Below are positions 26,034 through 35,875 of a DNA stretch of 64,000 nucleotides, one piece after another. The stretch lies in contig CAOYQO010000011.1 of the NCBI GenBank assembly GCA_948566455.1, positions 1-64,000 on the forward strand, given 5' to 3'. Positions within the stretch are counted from its first letter, which is position 1. Every line of letters begins with the position of its first letter. The notes under the pieces were generated by a model. That model was not told the origin of the DNA. It did no database searches and worked only from the letters and a program-made list of their open reading frames with translations. The position numbers were made by a program, and so were the translations under genes. This stretch comes from an uncultured Phocaeicola sp. GTDB lineage: Bacteria > Bacteroidota > Bacteroidia > Bacteroidales > Bacteroidaceae.

Positions 26034-28337
26034 TTAGAATGGATAACCTACTGCAAAGTGGAAAGCAAAGTCACGTCCGAAGTCAGAACGCAGAATGGGA
26101 TAACGATCCTTTCCCTTTTCAGGGTTAATAGCCTTCATACCACCATCAAAGCGAAGTACAAAGAAATCCAAATCTAGACGTAATCCCACACCGTAAGCTA
26201 CGGCTATTTGCTTATAAAACTGGTCGAACTTGAATTTACCCCCCGGCTGATCCTGATATTCGCGAATCGTCCAGATATTTCCCGCATCTACAAACAAAGC
26301 ACCTCTGAACTTCCAGAATAAACGTGTGCGGTATTCAATACTGGCATCCAGCTTGATGTCACCCGACTGGTTCATGAAGTTACCTTTTTCATCGGAGAAA
26401 GTACCAGGACCGAGACTACGTACCGACCATCCGCGTACACTGTTTGCTCCACCCGAGAAATAACGTTTCTCGAAAGGAATCATCCGTGCGTTTCCGTAAG
26501 GAATGGCAATACCTCCTCCAATATGAAATGCAATGGAGTTACGGTTATCAATGACGATGTTTTTGGCAAAGTCCAAGTCCCCCTTTATATATTGTGCATA
26601 CGGAATATTCAAGATGGTATATTCGTCCTGATCGTTTTTCTTTAAATTGCTCATTTTAGAAAGCACATACAGGAGATTTCCTGCAGACTCAAAGTTGAAA
26701 CGTACACTATAAGAATTACCAATCACCGCATTGTTCATCAATGCTTGTCCTGCGCTGTTATAGATATAGCTGTACCCGGTACGAACAATCAAACGGTCTT
26801 TATAGTTATACTCCAGCAGATAGTTCTTCTCATCGTTTAGGAAATTGTTTTTAAACTCGGGTTCTATCCACGGCATATACAAATAGTTGATGTCCAGTAA
26901 GTCTATACGATGCTGCGAACGTTGTCTCTGCAAGCCCCATTTATAACTCCATGAACCGGATGCAACGATGCGTGTAAACTCGGGACGCATCTGATAATTA
27001 TATTGCAGCCCGAATTCCGTGGTTGCCCTTATCCTCCGCTTGAAGTCATTGGATATGAACGGAAACATGAAACGGGGAAAGTTTATACTGGTTTCCACAC
27101 CAAGTTCCGTATAGTTGTCATTCTTATACCCTAAACCGGAAACAGCTTCGTAAGCTCCCCGAAGCTTAACCAAGAAAGTTTCGGAACCTCTGAATACATT
27201 GCGATTCTGAAAAGATACGGATGCCGCGGCACCCAAATCACCCGCAGAGTTCGTTCCCTCCAGTTCGAAAGATACAGACTGATGTTTGTTCTTCGTCAGC
27301 ATAACATAGGCATTCAGTTTTGCGCTATCACTTACCTGTGTTTCGAAGAAACGTACATTGGTATATTTCAATACCGGCAGACGTCCGAAGTTGGAGTAAG
27401 TGCGCTGCACATCCTGTTCGTTGTAAAGATCTCCCGGAGTTATCCGCAGATTATCAGTCAATACTTTAGGGCGCAGGTACAATTTATCCTTATAATATAT
27501 GGGAAACCCTTTATAGTGTATCGAATCATTGATTTCCACACTACTGAGAGCTGAAGATTGCAGGACGTCATAGTCCGCAATGAAATTCACTTTATTAATC
27601 GTATACTGTGGATGGTCCTGCAATTCAGCACCGGAATGCTGTCTGTATCGTGCCAGATGCAAGGTCAGATCCACCTGATATGTGCCACGTACCGTATCCG
27701 CCGTATAAGAAATATAATCTTTGTTGAATTTATAATAACCGTTGCGAAGCAGGTTGCCCGTGATCCGTTGGCGTTCACTGTCCAGTATGTTGGCATTGAA
27801 GTACATACCTTCGGATAAATAGGTCAATGCAGAATCTTTCTGCATATATTCCCAGATTTTTTTATCCTGAACATCATATTTCAGGCTACGGACAATATAC
27901 GGCTCTCCGGTGTTTACTTTATAAGCCAGTTTTACCTTTTTCTTCTTGATTTTGGGAACGTACTCTACGGTACCACCCATATACCCCATATTCTGAACGG
28001 CTTTCGTCATTTCCTCCCGTGAACGTTCGGTTTCTTCCTTACTATAGATAACGGGGGCATCTCCCAGCCTGCGTAAAGCCCTGTTCACCCAGCGGGTAGA
28101 ATCACGTCCCGACCAGTTGTAGACATACAACTGGGTTTTAATCAGACTAAACCATTTGGAGTTCGGATTTTGCCGCACATATATGGACAAATTAGAAGGC
28201 TTCACATTTTTATTATCAGTATGTATGCGCACTTCATCCAGCAAGTATGAACCATCCGGCACATATTTGGTGGTCGAGCAGGAAGCTAATGTAAGTATGG
28301 CAGCAGTAAGTAGTGCGTAGTGGAAGCCTTTCTTCAT
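26034..28337 (-). CDS. TamL-type Omp85 lipoprotein (TamA-like barrel)
   Basis: 767 residues. Lipoprotein signal MKKGFHYALLTAAILTLASC, with Cys20 followed by STTKYVPDG, the classical start of Bacteroidetes TamL. POTRA-like repeats occupy roughly 25-350 (GEPYIVRSLKYDVQDKKIWE; ITPGDLYNEQDVQRTYSNFG). A C-terminal 16-strand Omp85 barrel contains the RYFSGGANSVRGWSVRSLGP loop and ends AFHFAVGYPF with a terminal aromatic residue. TamL would sit in the outer membrane and work with a TamB protein in lipid or protein transfer between membranes. No tamB is adjacent, although in many Bacteroidetes the two are linked. Monocistronic, convergent with DUF3332 and divergent from the methyltransferase gene. 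Confidence 0.9.
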   Translation of the reverse strand: MKKGFHYALLTAAILTLASCSTTKYVPDGSYLLDEVRIHTDNKNVKPSNLSIYVRQNPNSKWFSLIKTQLYVYNWSGRDSTRWVNRALRRLGDAPVIYSKEETERSREEMTKAVQNMGYMGGTVEYVPKIKKKKVKLAYKVNTGEPYIVRSLKYDVQDKKIWEYMQKDSALTYLSEGMYFNANILDSERQRITGNLLRNGYYKFNKDYISYTADTVRGTYQVDLTLHLARYRQHSGAELQDHPQYTINKVNFIADYDVLQSSALSSVEINDSIHYKGFPIYYKDKLYLRPKVLTDNLRITPGDLYNEQDVQRTYSNFGRLPVLKYTNVRFFETQVSDSAKLNAYVMLTKNKHQSVSFELEGTNSAGDLGAAASVSFQNRNVFRGSETFLVKLRGAYEAVSGLGYKNDNYTELGVETSINFPRFMFPFISNDFKRRIRATTEFGLQYNYQMRPEFTRIVASGSWSYKWGLQRQRSQHRIDLLDINYLYMPWIEPEFKNNFLNDEKNYLLEYNYKDRLIVRTGYSYIYNSAGQALMNNAVIGNSYSVRFNFESAGNLLYVLSKMSNLKKNDQDEYTILNIPYAQYIKGDLDFAKNIVIDNRNSIAFHIGGGIAIPYGNARMIPFEKRYFSGGANSVRGWSVRSLGPGTFSDEKGNFMNQSGDIKLDASIEYRTRLFWKFRGALFVDAGNIWTIREYQDQPGGKFKFDQFYKQIAVAYGVGLRLDLDFFVLRFDGGMKAINPEKGKDRYPILRSDFGRDFAFHFAVGYPF

Positions 28338-28429
28338 ACCAGAATTAATAAATTGCGCATAATTGACTACAAATATAAATCTATTTTTTCTTTTCCGAAA
28401 TAAAAAACCGGATGAAGTGTGTTCCGTTT

Positions 28430-28461
28430 TTTGATTATATAGAAATAATCACGTACTTTTG
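28430..28461 (+). promoter_or_regulatory. Promoter of the SpoU-type methyltransferase gene
   Basis: TTTG (28430-28433), a 20-nt spacer and TACTTTTG (28454-28461), 21 nt before the ATG. Confidence 0.6.
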
Positions 28462-28482
28462 CCAAACGATAACATTTAAGCT

Positions 28483-29244
28483 ATGGCACTGAGCAAAAAC
28501 CGCATCAAATATATCCACTCGTTGGAGCTGAAGAAGAATCGTAAAACAGAAAAAGTCTTTCTGGCAGAGGGGCCTAAACTGGTAGGAGATTTGTTAGGAC
28601 ATTTTCCCTGCCGCTTTCTGGCAGCGACGCCCGAATGGTTATCGCAACATCCCAAGCTTCCGGTAGAAGATGTTTCGGAAGTGTCTGATGAAGACCTTTC
28701 CCGTGCCAGCTTATTGAAAACTCCCCAACAGGTACTTGCCATATTCGAGCAGCCGGAATATGAAACGGATGCTTCCGTCATCAGCCACTCGCTTTGCCTG
28801 GCGTTGGACGATGTGCAAGATCCGGGAAATCTGGGTACTATCATTCGTCTGGCAGACTGGTTTGGAATAGAGCATATCTTCTGTTCCCCGAACACCGTAG
28901 ATGTATATAATCCAAAGACGGTTCAAGCCACCATGGGAGGCATTGCCCGTGTGAAACTGCACTATACTCCCCTGCCCGACCTCATTCAAAGCCTGAAGGA
29001 TATACCAGTTTACGGCACTTTCCTCGATGGAGAAAATATGTACACACAGAAATTATCATCCAACGGATTGATTGTGATGGGTAATGAAGGCAACGGAATC
29101 GGGAAAGAAGTGGAGCAACTCATTAACCGCAAACTTTATATTCCCAATTATCCCGCAGAGAGGGAAACGTCCGAGTCACTGAATGTGGCAATTGCTACCG
29201 CAGTGGTCTGTGCCGAGTTCCGTCGACAGGCAGCATCGTTGTAA
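28483..29244 (+). CDS. TrmH/SpoU-family RNA 2'-O-methyltransferase
   Basis: 253 residues. The N-terminus NRIKYIHSLELKKNRKTEKV is the substrate-binding domain typical of this group, and the C-terminal SpoU knot carries the three motifs: LALDDVQDPGNLGTIIRLAD (motif 1), LIVMGNEGNGIGKEV (motif 2) and IPNYPAERETSESLNVAIAT (motif 3). It would use S-adenosylmethionine to methylate the ribose of a tRNA or rRNA nucleotide; the target cannot be read. Its 3' end overlaps the convergent hypothetical gene by about 50 bp. Confidence 0.9.
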   Translation: MALSKNRIKYIHSLELKKNRKTEKVFLAEGPKLVGDLLGHFPCRFLAATPEWLSQHPKLPVEDVSEVSDEDLSRASLLKTPQQVLAIFEQPEYETDASVISHSLCLALDDVQDPGNLGTIIRLADWFGIEHIFCSPNTVDVYNPKTVQATMGGIARVKLHYTPLPDLIQSLKDIPVYGTFLDGENMYTQKLSSNGLIVMGNEGNGIGKEVEQLINRKLYIPNYPAERETSESLNVAIATAVVCAEFRRQAASL

Positions 29245-29542
29245 AATCGAAAGGATAAAGTAGATAAGCATTTATTCCGGAAGGAAACGTTTCTTGGCAG
29301 AAAATTTCCGGAAGTTCCTGTAATACTTCATTTGCTTTCTGAAATATACCGGAGTACCCTTCGGAAATATCTTCTTCATTATTCAATAAAGCAATGACTC
29401 CGGGAAACCATTCCACTCCTTCAATCTCCTCTGTCAAGGGAAAGGCGGACACAACTTGTCCTTCTCCCACCCCTACCACATAGTGTTTGAGATAACCATG
29501 TCCGGGCAGAAAAATAAAGTGTGAAGCAAATCGTTTGATCAT
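29195..29542 (-). CDS. Conserved hypothetical protein at the end of the ileS operon
   Basis: 115 residues, no family recognised. Sequence such as FIFLPGHGYLKHYVVGVGEG, QVVSAFPLTEEIEGVEWFPG and YLLYPFDFTTMLPVDGTRHR has the look of a small cytoplasmic beta-rich protein. Its ATG overlaps the stop of the DUF4296 gene by one base (TGATG), so it is translated as the last gene of the ileS-traR-lspA-DUF4296 operon. Its 3' end overlaps the methyltransferase gene on the other strand. Being coupled in an operon argues that it is a real gene. Confidence 0.6.
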   Translation of the reverse strand: MIKRFASHFIFLPGHGYLKHYVVGVGEGQVVSAFPLTEEIEGVEWFPGVIALLNNEEDISEGYSGIFQKANEVLQELPEIFCQETFPSGINAYLLYPFDFTTMLPVDGTRHRPLR

Positions 29543-30528
29543 CAGGGGTTATCTTTACGGAATTGAACGTGCTCTGGATTATCCAACTTCTTCAGTGTAG
29601 GTTCCGAAGATGGACGAGGACGGGCAGCATCACGTCTGCGCGGATTATCATTTATCTTCTCTTCCACAGGTTTCAGTTCCTCTTTCTTGAGTTCCTGAGG
29701 TTCTATTTTCTCTGTCTTAACAGAATCTTTCTGAATAGAATCATTCTTAGCAAACGACAGTGTATCCGTAGCATGATAACGCATCAGTGAAATGCGGTCG
29801 GTCAGCAATGTACGGGTAGCCTGTGCTGCGGGATAATAGATGTACCCGCGTATTTCCCGGATTTCTCCCAACGTATCGGCAAAGAGGGAAACCGTTTCCA
29901 TACCCGATTTGTATACTTTCTGAATATCACTGATTATGCTGTCTTTATAGACAATCTGCATAGCCATGACGGGAGCATATAAGGAATCTGGCGCACCGTT
30001 GTGGAAGCGAAAACGAACGTTCCACCGCAAAGTATCGCGGTCTTTAAAGTTGGTATCTGAGGGTAATACGAAAGTAATCTTGTTGTCCATCGGCATACCT
30101 GTCAGCTGATAGATACGTTGCCATGCCCATACATCAATGCTGTCCCCCGGAAGACTTTCCTTCGGTTTATTGTCACGTATGGCAATTAAATGATTGACAA
30201 CATCCCGCTCCGCTTTCAGCCTTGCATTTACTTTCTCATAAATCTTGGTGAGTACTTCCGGATTACGCGTGAACCAAACCATTGAAGAGTCAAATTCGGC
30301 TTGCGTAATACCATGTTTTTTAAACACCGATTCAATGTACAACACCCTTTTATAGCCATCGGTATAAGGGACTTCTTCCCCCATAGCCTTTGCTATATGG
30401 TAGTCATAAAGCACATTTTCCATCTTAGCATCCGATATAACCACCTTCGGTCTTTTCACCTGACAGGCTGTCAAACAAAATGCTAACAGGAATATGCTAA
30501 ACCATTGAATTCGATGCAGACCTTTCAT
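29542..30528 (-). CDS. DUF4296-domain lipoprotein
   Basis: 328 residues. Lipoprotein signal with LLAFCLTACQVKRP (lipidated Cys near residue 22). The following MENVLYDYHIAKAMGEE and SMVWFTRNPEVLTKIYEKVN are the DUF4296 helical domain. A beta-rich middle part follows, then a long charged linker rich in Lys, Glu and Pro (EKIEPQELKKEELKPVEEK) to the end. The domain is restricted to Bacteroidetes and its role is unknown. It overlaps lspA by 4 bp on the operon, which is suggestive, since LspA processes lipoproteins. Confidence 0.82.
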   Translation of the reverse strand: MKGLHRIQWFSIFLLAFCLTACQVKRPKVVISDAKMENVLYDYHIAKAMGEEVPYTDGYKRVLYIESVFKKHGITQAEFDSSMVWFTRNPEVLTKIYEKVNARLKAERDVVNHLIAIRDNKPKESLPGDSIDVWAWQRIYQLTGMPMDNKITFVLPSDTNFKDRDTLRWNVRFRFHNGAPDSLYAPVMAMQIVYKDSIISDIQKVYKSGMETVSLFADTLGEIREIRGYIYYPAAQATRTLLTDRISLMRYHATDTLSFAKNDSIQKDSVKTEKIEPQELKKEELKPVEEKINDNPRRRDAARPRPSSEPTLKKLDNPEHVQFRKDNP

Positions 30529-31199
30529 GATTTCTTTATTGCATGATAAGAGTCATTCAAATATTTGCTGTAAAATAATAACAGGGCAATGATACCACAA
30601 CTGATAGCGGCATCGGCAAGGTTGAATATCGGGCTGAAGAATATGAAATGATCCCCACCTACAAACGGCATCCATTGAGGCCAGTTCGTATCAATGATAG
30701 GGAAATAGAACATATCCACCACCTTTCCGTAGAACAAAGGAGCATATCCTCCGCCTTCCGGCAGGAATGAAGCTATCTGCGAATGTGTACTCTCATTGAA
30801 CAACACACCATAGAACACACTATCGATGATGTTACCCAACGCTCCTGTAAGAATAAGAGATACGCATACGATATAACCTGTCTTCAAGCCCTGCTTGATT
30901 ATTCTCGTTAAATACCACCCTATCGCTCCTACTGCAACAATACGGAACAAGGTAAGGAATAACTTACCGAAAATCTCCATACCGAACGCCATACCGTTAT
31001 TCTCGGTAAAGTAAATATAAAACCATGTAGGCGGTTCTGCATCTACCATGCCCAGCTTCTCATAAAGCCATTTTATGGCGTTTTCGCTCTGATGCCAATA
31101 CATGTGAGTCTTGACATAGATCTTGATTATCTGGTCAGCAATTAATACCGAGAAAATAACGAGCAGCGCAATGCGACCTTTCGTGAGGTATTTGTTCAT
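30525..31199 (-). CDS. lspA: Lipoprotein signal peptidase II
   Basis: 224 residues, somewhat longer than proteobacterial LspA (about 160) but normal for Bacteroides. Four transmembrane helices. The catalytic aspartates are in LTGALGNIIDSVFYG (Asp of the GNxxD-like motif) and FSPIFNLADAAISCGIIALL (FNxADxxI). FTENNGMAFGMEIFGK is the third conserved block. This inner-membrane aspartyl protease removes signal peptides from prolipoproteins, many of which are encoded in this window. Two bases separate it from the upstream traR/dksA-like gene. Confidence 0.93.
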   Translation of the reverse strand: MNKYLTKGRIALLVIFSVLIADQIIKIYVKTHMYWHQSENAIKWLYEKLGMVDAEPPTWFYIYFTENNGMAFGMEIFGKLFLTLFRIVAVGAIGWYLTRIIKQGLKTGYIVCVSLILTGALGNIIDSVFYGVLFNESTHSQIASFLPEGGGYAPLFYGKVVDMFYFPIIDTNWPQWMPFVGGDHFIFFSPIFNLADAAISCGIIALLLFYSKYLNDSYHAIKKS

Positions 31200-31201
31200 C
31201 C

Positions 31202-31582
31202 TTACTTCTTACCGTTATTTTTGGCCTCAATGCTCAGTGTAGCATGAGGCACAGCACGTAAACGTTCGGCAGGAATCAACTTACCTGTTTCACGGCAAAT
31301 ACCATACGTTTTGTTCTCGATGCGTACCAATGCGGCCTGCAAACCCTGGATAAACTTCAACTGACGTTGAGCCAGGCGTGTCGTTTCTTCTTTGGACAAG
31401 GTGTTGGCACCTTCTTCCAAAACTTTGTACGTAGGAGACGTATCGTCGGTATCATTACCATCGGCTCCGGTTAAACTGGCTTTCAGCAATTCGTAATCGC
31501 GCTGTGCCAATTCTAACTTCTCATTAATAATGGCGCGGAATTCTTCCAATTCAGCATCCGAGTATCTTGTTTTTTCTGCCAT
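31202..31582 (-). CDS. TraR/DksA-family protein without the zinc cysteines
   Basis: 126 residues. An N-terminal coiled-coil (about 8-80, DAELEEFRAIINEKLELAQR) ends in the DxxDxA-like loop ADGNDTDDTSPTYKVLEEGA, then the degenerate finger YGICRETGKLIPAERLRAVP. DksA normally has four Cys; here only one remains in the finger. The family binds in the RNA polymerase secondary channel. The ileS-traR-lspA order is common in Bacteroidetes. The loss of zinc ligands is seen in this branch and need not mean loss of function. Confidence 0.8.
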   Translation of the reverse strand: MAEKTRYSDAELEEFRAIINEKLELAQRDYELLKASLTGADGNDTDDTSPTYKVLEEGANTLSKEETTRLAQRQLKFIQGLQAALVRIENKTYGICRETGKLIPAERLRAVPHATLSIEAKNNGKK

Positions 31583-31610
31583 AACTTTACGTGTTAAATC
31601 GTTAGTATTA

Positions 31611-34600
31611 TTATTCTTTTACAACGCTTACGTACAGGGAGAAATCGTCAAAGTTAAGTTCCGTGCCGTTTTCCACCTCATCGGTCAGCGTCAGTGAGGT
31701 TCCTAAAACCTGGTTACAAATATAGTCTTTATATTCGTTTACCGCATCATCTGTTTGCTGATTTTTTGATAATGTAATCTTTATTTTGTCTGTTATCTCC
31801 AAACCGCTTGATTTGCGAATATTTTGAATACGGTTAACCAGTTCACGGGCAATACCTTCGCGGCGAAGCTCTTCTGTTACGGTTACATCCAAGGCAACAG
31901 TCAGCTTTCCTTCGTTGGCAACCAGCCATCCCGGAATGTCTTCGCTGAAGATTTCTACGTCAGTAGCTTCCACAAGCACATCCGTACCATCCAGTTGCAA
32001 AGTATAAGAACCATTCTTTTCCAGTTCAGCGATAGCTTCCTGTGACATTTCTGCTACAGCAGCAGCTACGGCTTTCATCTGTTTGCCAAATTTCGGTCCC
32101 ATCTTCTTGAAGTCACATTTCACTTTCTTCACCAGCACACCGGCGGCACCATCTACGAACTTGATATCCTTCACGTTCACTTCGCTCATGATAAGTGCCT
32201 TTACAGCTTCGATGTGGGCACGTTGTTCCTCGTCTACTACCGGTATCATGATACATTGTAGCGGCTGGCGTACTTTGATATTCACCTTGCGGCGCAAAGC
32301 CAATACCATAGAAGTTACGTCTTGTGCCATTTGCATGCGGACTTCCAGTTCCTTGTCTATCATTTCCTCCTTATATTCGGGGAATTTAGCCAAGTGTACG
32401 GATACCACGTTGTCGCGTCCCGTTGCAGTAACCAAGTCCATATAGAGCTTGTCGGCATAGAACGGAGCGATGGGCGACATCAATTTGGCAACGGTTTCCA
32501 GACAAGTGTACAGAGTCTGGTAAGCAGATAACTTATCCTGCGTAAATTCACCACCCCAGAAACGTTTACGGTTCAGACGAACATACCAGTTGGAGAGGTT
32601 GTCATTTACGAAGTCGGATATCAGACGTCCGGCCTTTGTCGGCTCGTATTCGCTATAGCAAGTATCCACTTCTTTCACCAGTGTATTCAGTACAGAGAGT
32701 ATCCAACGGTCGATTTCAGGGCGTTCAGCCATCGGCACGTCAGCTTCCTTGTATTCGAATCCGTCTACATTGGCGTAGAGTGAGAAGAAAGAATACGTAT
32801 TATATAATGTACCGAAGAATTTACGACGAACTTCTTCGATGCCGTCTACGTCGAATTTCAGGTTATCCCACGGAGAAGAATTGGTGATCATGTACCAGCG
32901 CAAGGGGTCGGACCCGTATTTCTCGATAGTTGAGAAAGGATCTACACCATTGCCCAGACGCTTGGACATCTTGTTACCATTCTTGTCAAGTACCAATCCG
33001 TTAGAGATAACAGCCTTGTAGGAGATAGTATCGAATACCATTGAAGCGATTGCATGGAGCGTAAAGAACCAACCGCGAGTCTGATCCACACCTTCGGCGA
33101 TAAAGTCGGCGGGGTAAACCTGATGGCTATCCAGCAATTCTTTGTTCTCGAACGGATAGTGGATTTGTGCATACGGCATGGCACCGGAATCGAACCATAC
33201 GTCTATCAGGTCCGCTTCACGCTTCATGGGCTTGCCGTCTTTGGATACGAGGATGATATCATCCACATACGGACGGTGCAAGTCTATCTTATCATAATTT
33301 TCTCCATTGTACTCACCGGGTACGAAACCTTTATCCTTATAAGGATTGGACTTCATGAATCCGGCAGCTACGGATTTCTCTATTTCATTATAAAGCTCTT
33401 CAACCGAACCGATGCAGATTTCCTCGCTGTTGTCTTCCGTGCGCCAAATAGGCAGCGGAGTACCCCAGTAACGTGAACGGCTCAGATTCCAGTCATTCAG
33501 ATTTTCCAGCCACTTGCCAAAACGTCCCGTACCGGTGCTTTCCGGTTTCCAGTTGATCGTCTTGTTCAGATCTATCATACGGTCTTTGCAAGCGGTAGAG
33601 CGGATGAACCAGCTATCTAACGGATAATACAATACCGGTTTGTCCGTACGCCAGCAGTGCGGGTAATTGTGCACATGCTTCTCTATCTTGAACGCTTGGT
33701 TATTGGCTTTCATCATCATGCAGAGACTTACGTCTAGACTCTCGTCCTGATCTGTCAGATTCGGGTCGTAAGCATTCTTCACGAAACGGCCTGCATATTC
33801 CTTATATAAGTCTACGTTTACGCGCTCTTTCACGAAGTTCTCATCCAGTTCGTCCAATTTATAGAACTTACCGGTCAGGTCCACCATCGGGCGGAGTTCA
33901 CCTTTCTTATTGATGAGTTGCAACGGCGGAACACCGGCGGCTTTCGCTACCTGGGCATCGTCGGCACCGAATGTCGGAGCGATATGTACGATACCTGTAC
34001 CGTCTTCCGTAGTCACATAGTCACCTGAGATTACGCGGAATGCACCTTCACCCGGATTCACCCAAGGTATCAGTTGCTCATATTCCATACCTACAAGTTC
34101 CGGACCTTTATATTCTCCTACAATTTTGAACGGTATCAGCTTATCTCCCGGTTTGTAATCTTCCAGGGCGATGTCTTCCGCTTTCTTATTGAAGTGCGTG
34201 TAGAGCAAAGCTTTGGCAAGTACAACGGTGATTTTCTCTCCGGTGTATCCATTGTAACTTTGTACGGCTACATAATCTATCTTCGGGCCTACGCAAAGCG
34301 CGGTATTTGAAGGTAATGTCCACGGAGTCGTGGTCCATGCTAAGAAGTACGGAGTTCCCCACTCTGCCATTTCCGGCTTCGGGTTCTTCATCTTAAATTG
34401 TGCCACACAGGTCACATCCTTCACGTCGCGATAACAACCGGGCTGGTTCAATTCGTGTGAGCTCAGACCTGTTCCGGCAGCGGGAGAATAAGGCTGTATG
34501 GTATATCCTTTATAAAGATACCCTTTCGTATAGAGTTGCTTTAACAGCCACCACAAGGTTTCGATGTAGCGGTTGTCGTAGGTAATATAAGGATCGGTCA

Positions 34601-35036
34601 TGTCTACCCAATACCCCATCTTGTGAGTCAGATCTTCCCATTCTTTGGTGAATTTCATCACATCTTTGCGGCAGGCAGCGTTATAGTCGGCTACGGAGAT
34701 CGTTTTACCGATATCTTCCTTGGTGATACCCATTGCTTTTTCCACCCCCAGTTCCACAGGAAGTCCGTGTGTGTCCCATCCGGCTTTACGTTTCACCAGG
34801 AAACCTTTCATGGTTTTGTAACGGCAGAAAATATCTTTGATGGAGCGAGCCATTACGTGGTGAATGCCCGGCATACCGTTGGCAGAGGGCGGTCCTTCAT
34901 AAAAAACGAAAGAAGGACAGCCTTCACGTTCTGTCATACTCTTGGCGAAAACCTGGTTCTCGTCCCATTTCTTCAACACTTCCGCGTTTACCTTTGAGAG
35001 GTCGAACTGCGAATATTCGGCAAACTTCTTACCCAT
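31611..35036 (-). CDS. ileS: Isoleucyl-tRNA synthetase
   Basis: 1141 residues, the length of the eukaryote-like class of IleRS rather than the ~940-residue E. coli type. The HIGH-like motif is GIHH at residues 57-60 and the KMSKR motif is present in DKNGNKMSKRLGNGVDPFST. The CP1 editing domain contains TTPWTLPSNTALCV, and the tRNA-binding C-terminal part ends about ELNFDDFSLYVSVVKE. No zinc-finger Cys cluster is evident at the C-terminus. Cytoplasmic and essential. First gene of a five-gene operon with 28 bp to the next; a TAACTTTG box on the minus strand (35130-35123) lies about 90 bp upstream. Confidence 0.96.
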   Translation of the reverse strand: MGKKFAEYSQFDLSKVNAEVLKKWDENQVFAKSMTEREGCPSFVFYEGPPSANGMPGIHHVMARSIKDIFCRYKTMKGFLVKRKAGWDTHGLPVELGVEKAMGITKEDIGKTISVADYNAACRKDVMKFTKEWEDLTHKMGYWVDMTDPYITYDNRYIETLWWLLKQLYTKGYLYKGYTIQPYSPAAGTGLSSHELNQPGCYRDVKDVTCVAQFKMKNPKPEMAEWGTPYFLAWTTTPWTLPSNTALCVGPKIDYVAVQSYNGYTGEKITVVLAKALLYTHFNKKAEDIALEDYKPGDKLIPFKIVGEYKGPELVGMEYEQLIPWVNPGEGAFRVISGDYVTTEDGTGIVHIAPTFGADDAQVAKAAGVPPLQLINKKGELRPMVDLTGKFYKLDELDENFVKERVNVDLYKEYAGRFVKNAYDPNLTDQDESLDVSLCMMMKANNQAFKIEKHVHNYPHCWRTDKPVLYYPLDSWFIRSTACKDRMIDLNKTINWKPESTGTGRFGKWLENLNDWNLSRSRYWGTPLPIWRTEDNSEEICIGSVEELYNEIEKSVAAGFMKSNPYKDKGFVPGEYNGENYDKIDLHRPYVDDIILVSKDGKPMKREADLIDVWFDSGAMPYAQIHYPFENKELLDSHQVYPADFIAEGVDQTRGWFFTLHAIASMVFDTISYKAVISNGLVLDKNGNKMSKRLGNGVDPFSTIEKYGSDPLRWYMITNSSPWDNLKFDVDGIEEVRRKFFGTLYNTYSFFSLYANVDGFEYKEADVPMAERPEIDRWILSVLNTLVKEVDTCYSEYEPTKAGRLISDFVNDNLSNWYVRLNRKRFWGGEFTQDKLSAYQTLYTCLETVAKLMSPIAPFYADKLYMDLVTATGRDNVVSVHLAKFPEYKEEMIDKELEVRMQMAQDVTSMVLALRRKVNIKVRQPLQCIMIPVVDEEQRAHIEAVKALIMSEVNVKDIKFVDGAAGVLVKKVKCDFKKMGPKFGKQMKAVAAAVAEMSQEAIAELEKNGSYTLQLDGTDVLVEATDVEIFSEDIPGWLVANEGKLTVALDVTVTEELRREGIARELVNRIQNIRKSSGLEITDKIKITLSKNQQTDDAVNEYKDYICNQVLGTSLTLTDEVENGTELNFDDFSLYVSVVKE

Positions 35037-35222
35037 CTTATTTGCAATTTAACTATTTACAATTTAACGATTAAGGGGGTACTTTGAGACGTGCTAAAGC
35101 GACCCTCCTTATTTTAAGGGTGCAAAGTTACAAAAAAGTTAGAGAAAAGATATTATTGAATAGAAAAAAACTATTTTTGCCTGTCGTAATTGATTATTCA
35201 CCAAAACATCAAAAATAATAGT

Positions 35223-35780
35223 ATGGACAAAGATCTAAAAAAGGTTGTGGTGCTTCTGGCACACCCCAACATGGAAAACTCACAAGCCAATAAAGCCCTG
35301 TTTGATGCCATAAAGGAAATGGATGATGTGGCTATTTTCAATTTATATGAGATGCCGGATGAGAATATCCTTAATATGGATGCATGGAGCCGGATTATAT
35401 CTCATGCCAATGCAGTGATATATCAATTCCCATTTTATTGGATGTCGGCACCGTCTTTATTAAAGAAATGGCAGGACGGGATATTTACCTATTTGGCAAA
35501 AACTCCGGCAGTAGCTGGTAAGTCTTTACTGGTAGCCACCACTACCGGTTCCGAATTTGATGCGTACCGAAGCGGAGGAAGAAACCGCTTCACGGTGGAT
35601 GAACTTTTGCGTCCTTATCAGTGTGGTGCTGTACATGCAGGAATGATATGGCAGACTCCTTTTGTGGTGTATGGTATGGGAACACCCGATGCGGAAAAGA
35701 ATATTGCCTTAGCAGCGGACCTTTATAAAAAACAGGTGATGGCACTTATCGGGAAAGATAAATCGGAAGATAGCTGGTAA
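35223..35780 (+). CDS. NAD(P)H-dependent quinone oxidoreductase (flavodoxin fold)
   Basis: About 185 residues from the ATG at 35223 (MDKDLKKVVVLLAHPNMENS), chosen because the fold begins right there. This is the flavodoxin_2/NQO family: VVVLLAHPNMENSQANKALF near the start, then YQFPFYWMSAPSLLKKWQDG, the typical FP.YW loop, and KSLLVATTTGSEFDAY. It would use FMN and NAD(P)H to reduce quinones, and relatives also act as regulators of potassium efflux. A TATTTTTG box lies at 35172-35179. Monocistronic. Confidence 0.85.
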   Translation: MDKDLKKVVVLLAHPNMENSQANKALFDAIKEMDDVAIFNLYEMPDENILNMDAWSRIISHANAVIYQFPFYWMSAPSLLKKWQDGIFTYLAKTPAVAGKSLLVATTTGSEFDAYRSGGRNRFTVDELLRPYQCGAVHAGMIWQTPFVVYGMGTPDAEKNIALAADLYKKQVMALIGKDKSEDSW

Positions 35781-35797
35781 AATGTCGGTCGAAACAC

Positions 35798-35828
35798 TTG
35801 ATTTTGCTTTTACAATGTTGTATCTTTG
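35798..35828 (+). promoter_or_regulatory. Promoter of the decayed DUF4248 module (copy 1)
   Basis: TTG (35798-35800), a 20-nt spacer and TATCTTTG (35821-35828). The sequence from here to the start codon closely matches the promoter region of the intact copy at 59336-59366. Confidence 0.6.
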
Positions 35829-35875
35829 TAAAAGTTTTAAGCTAAGTTTTATTATAAACCTAAACCCTTGGTGAA

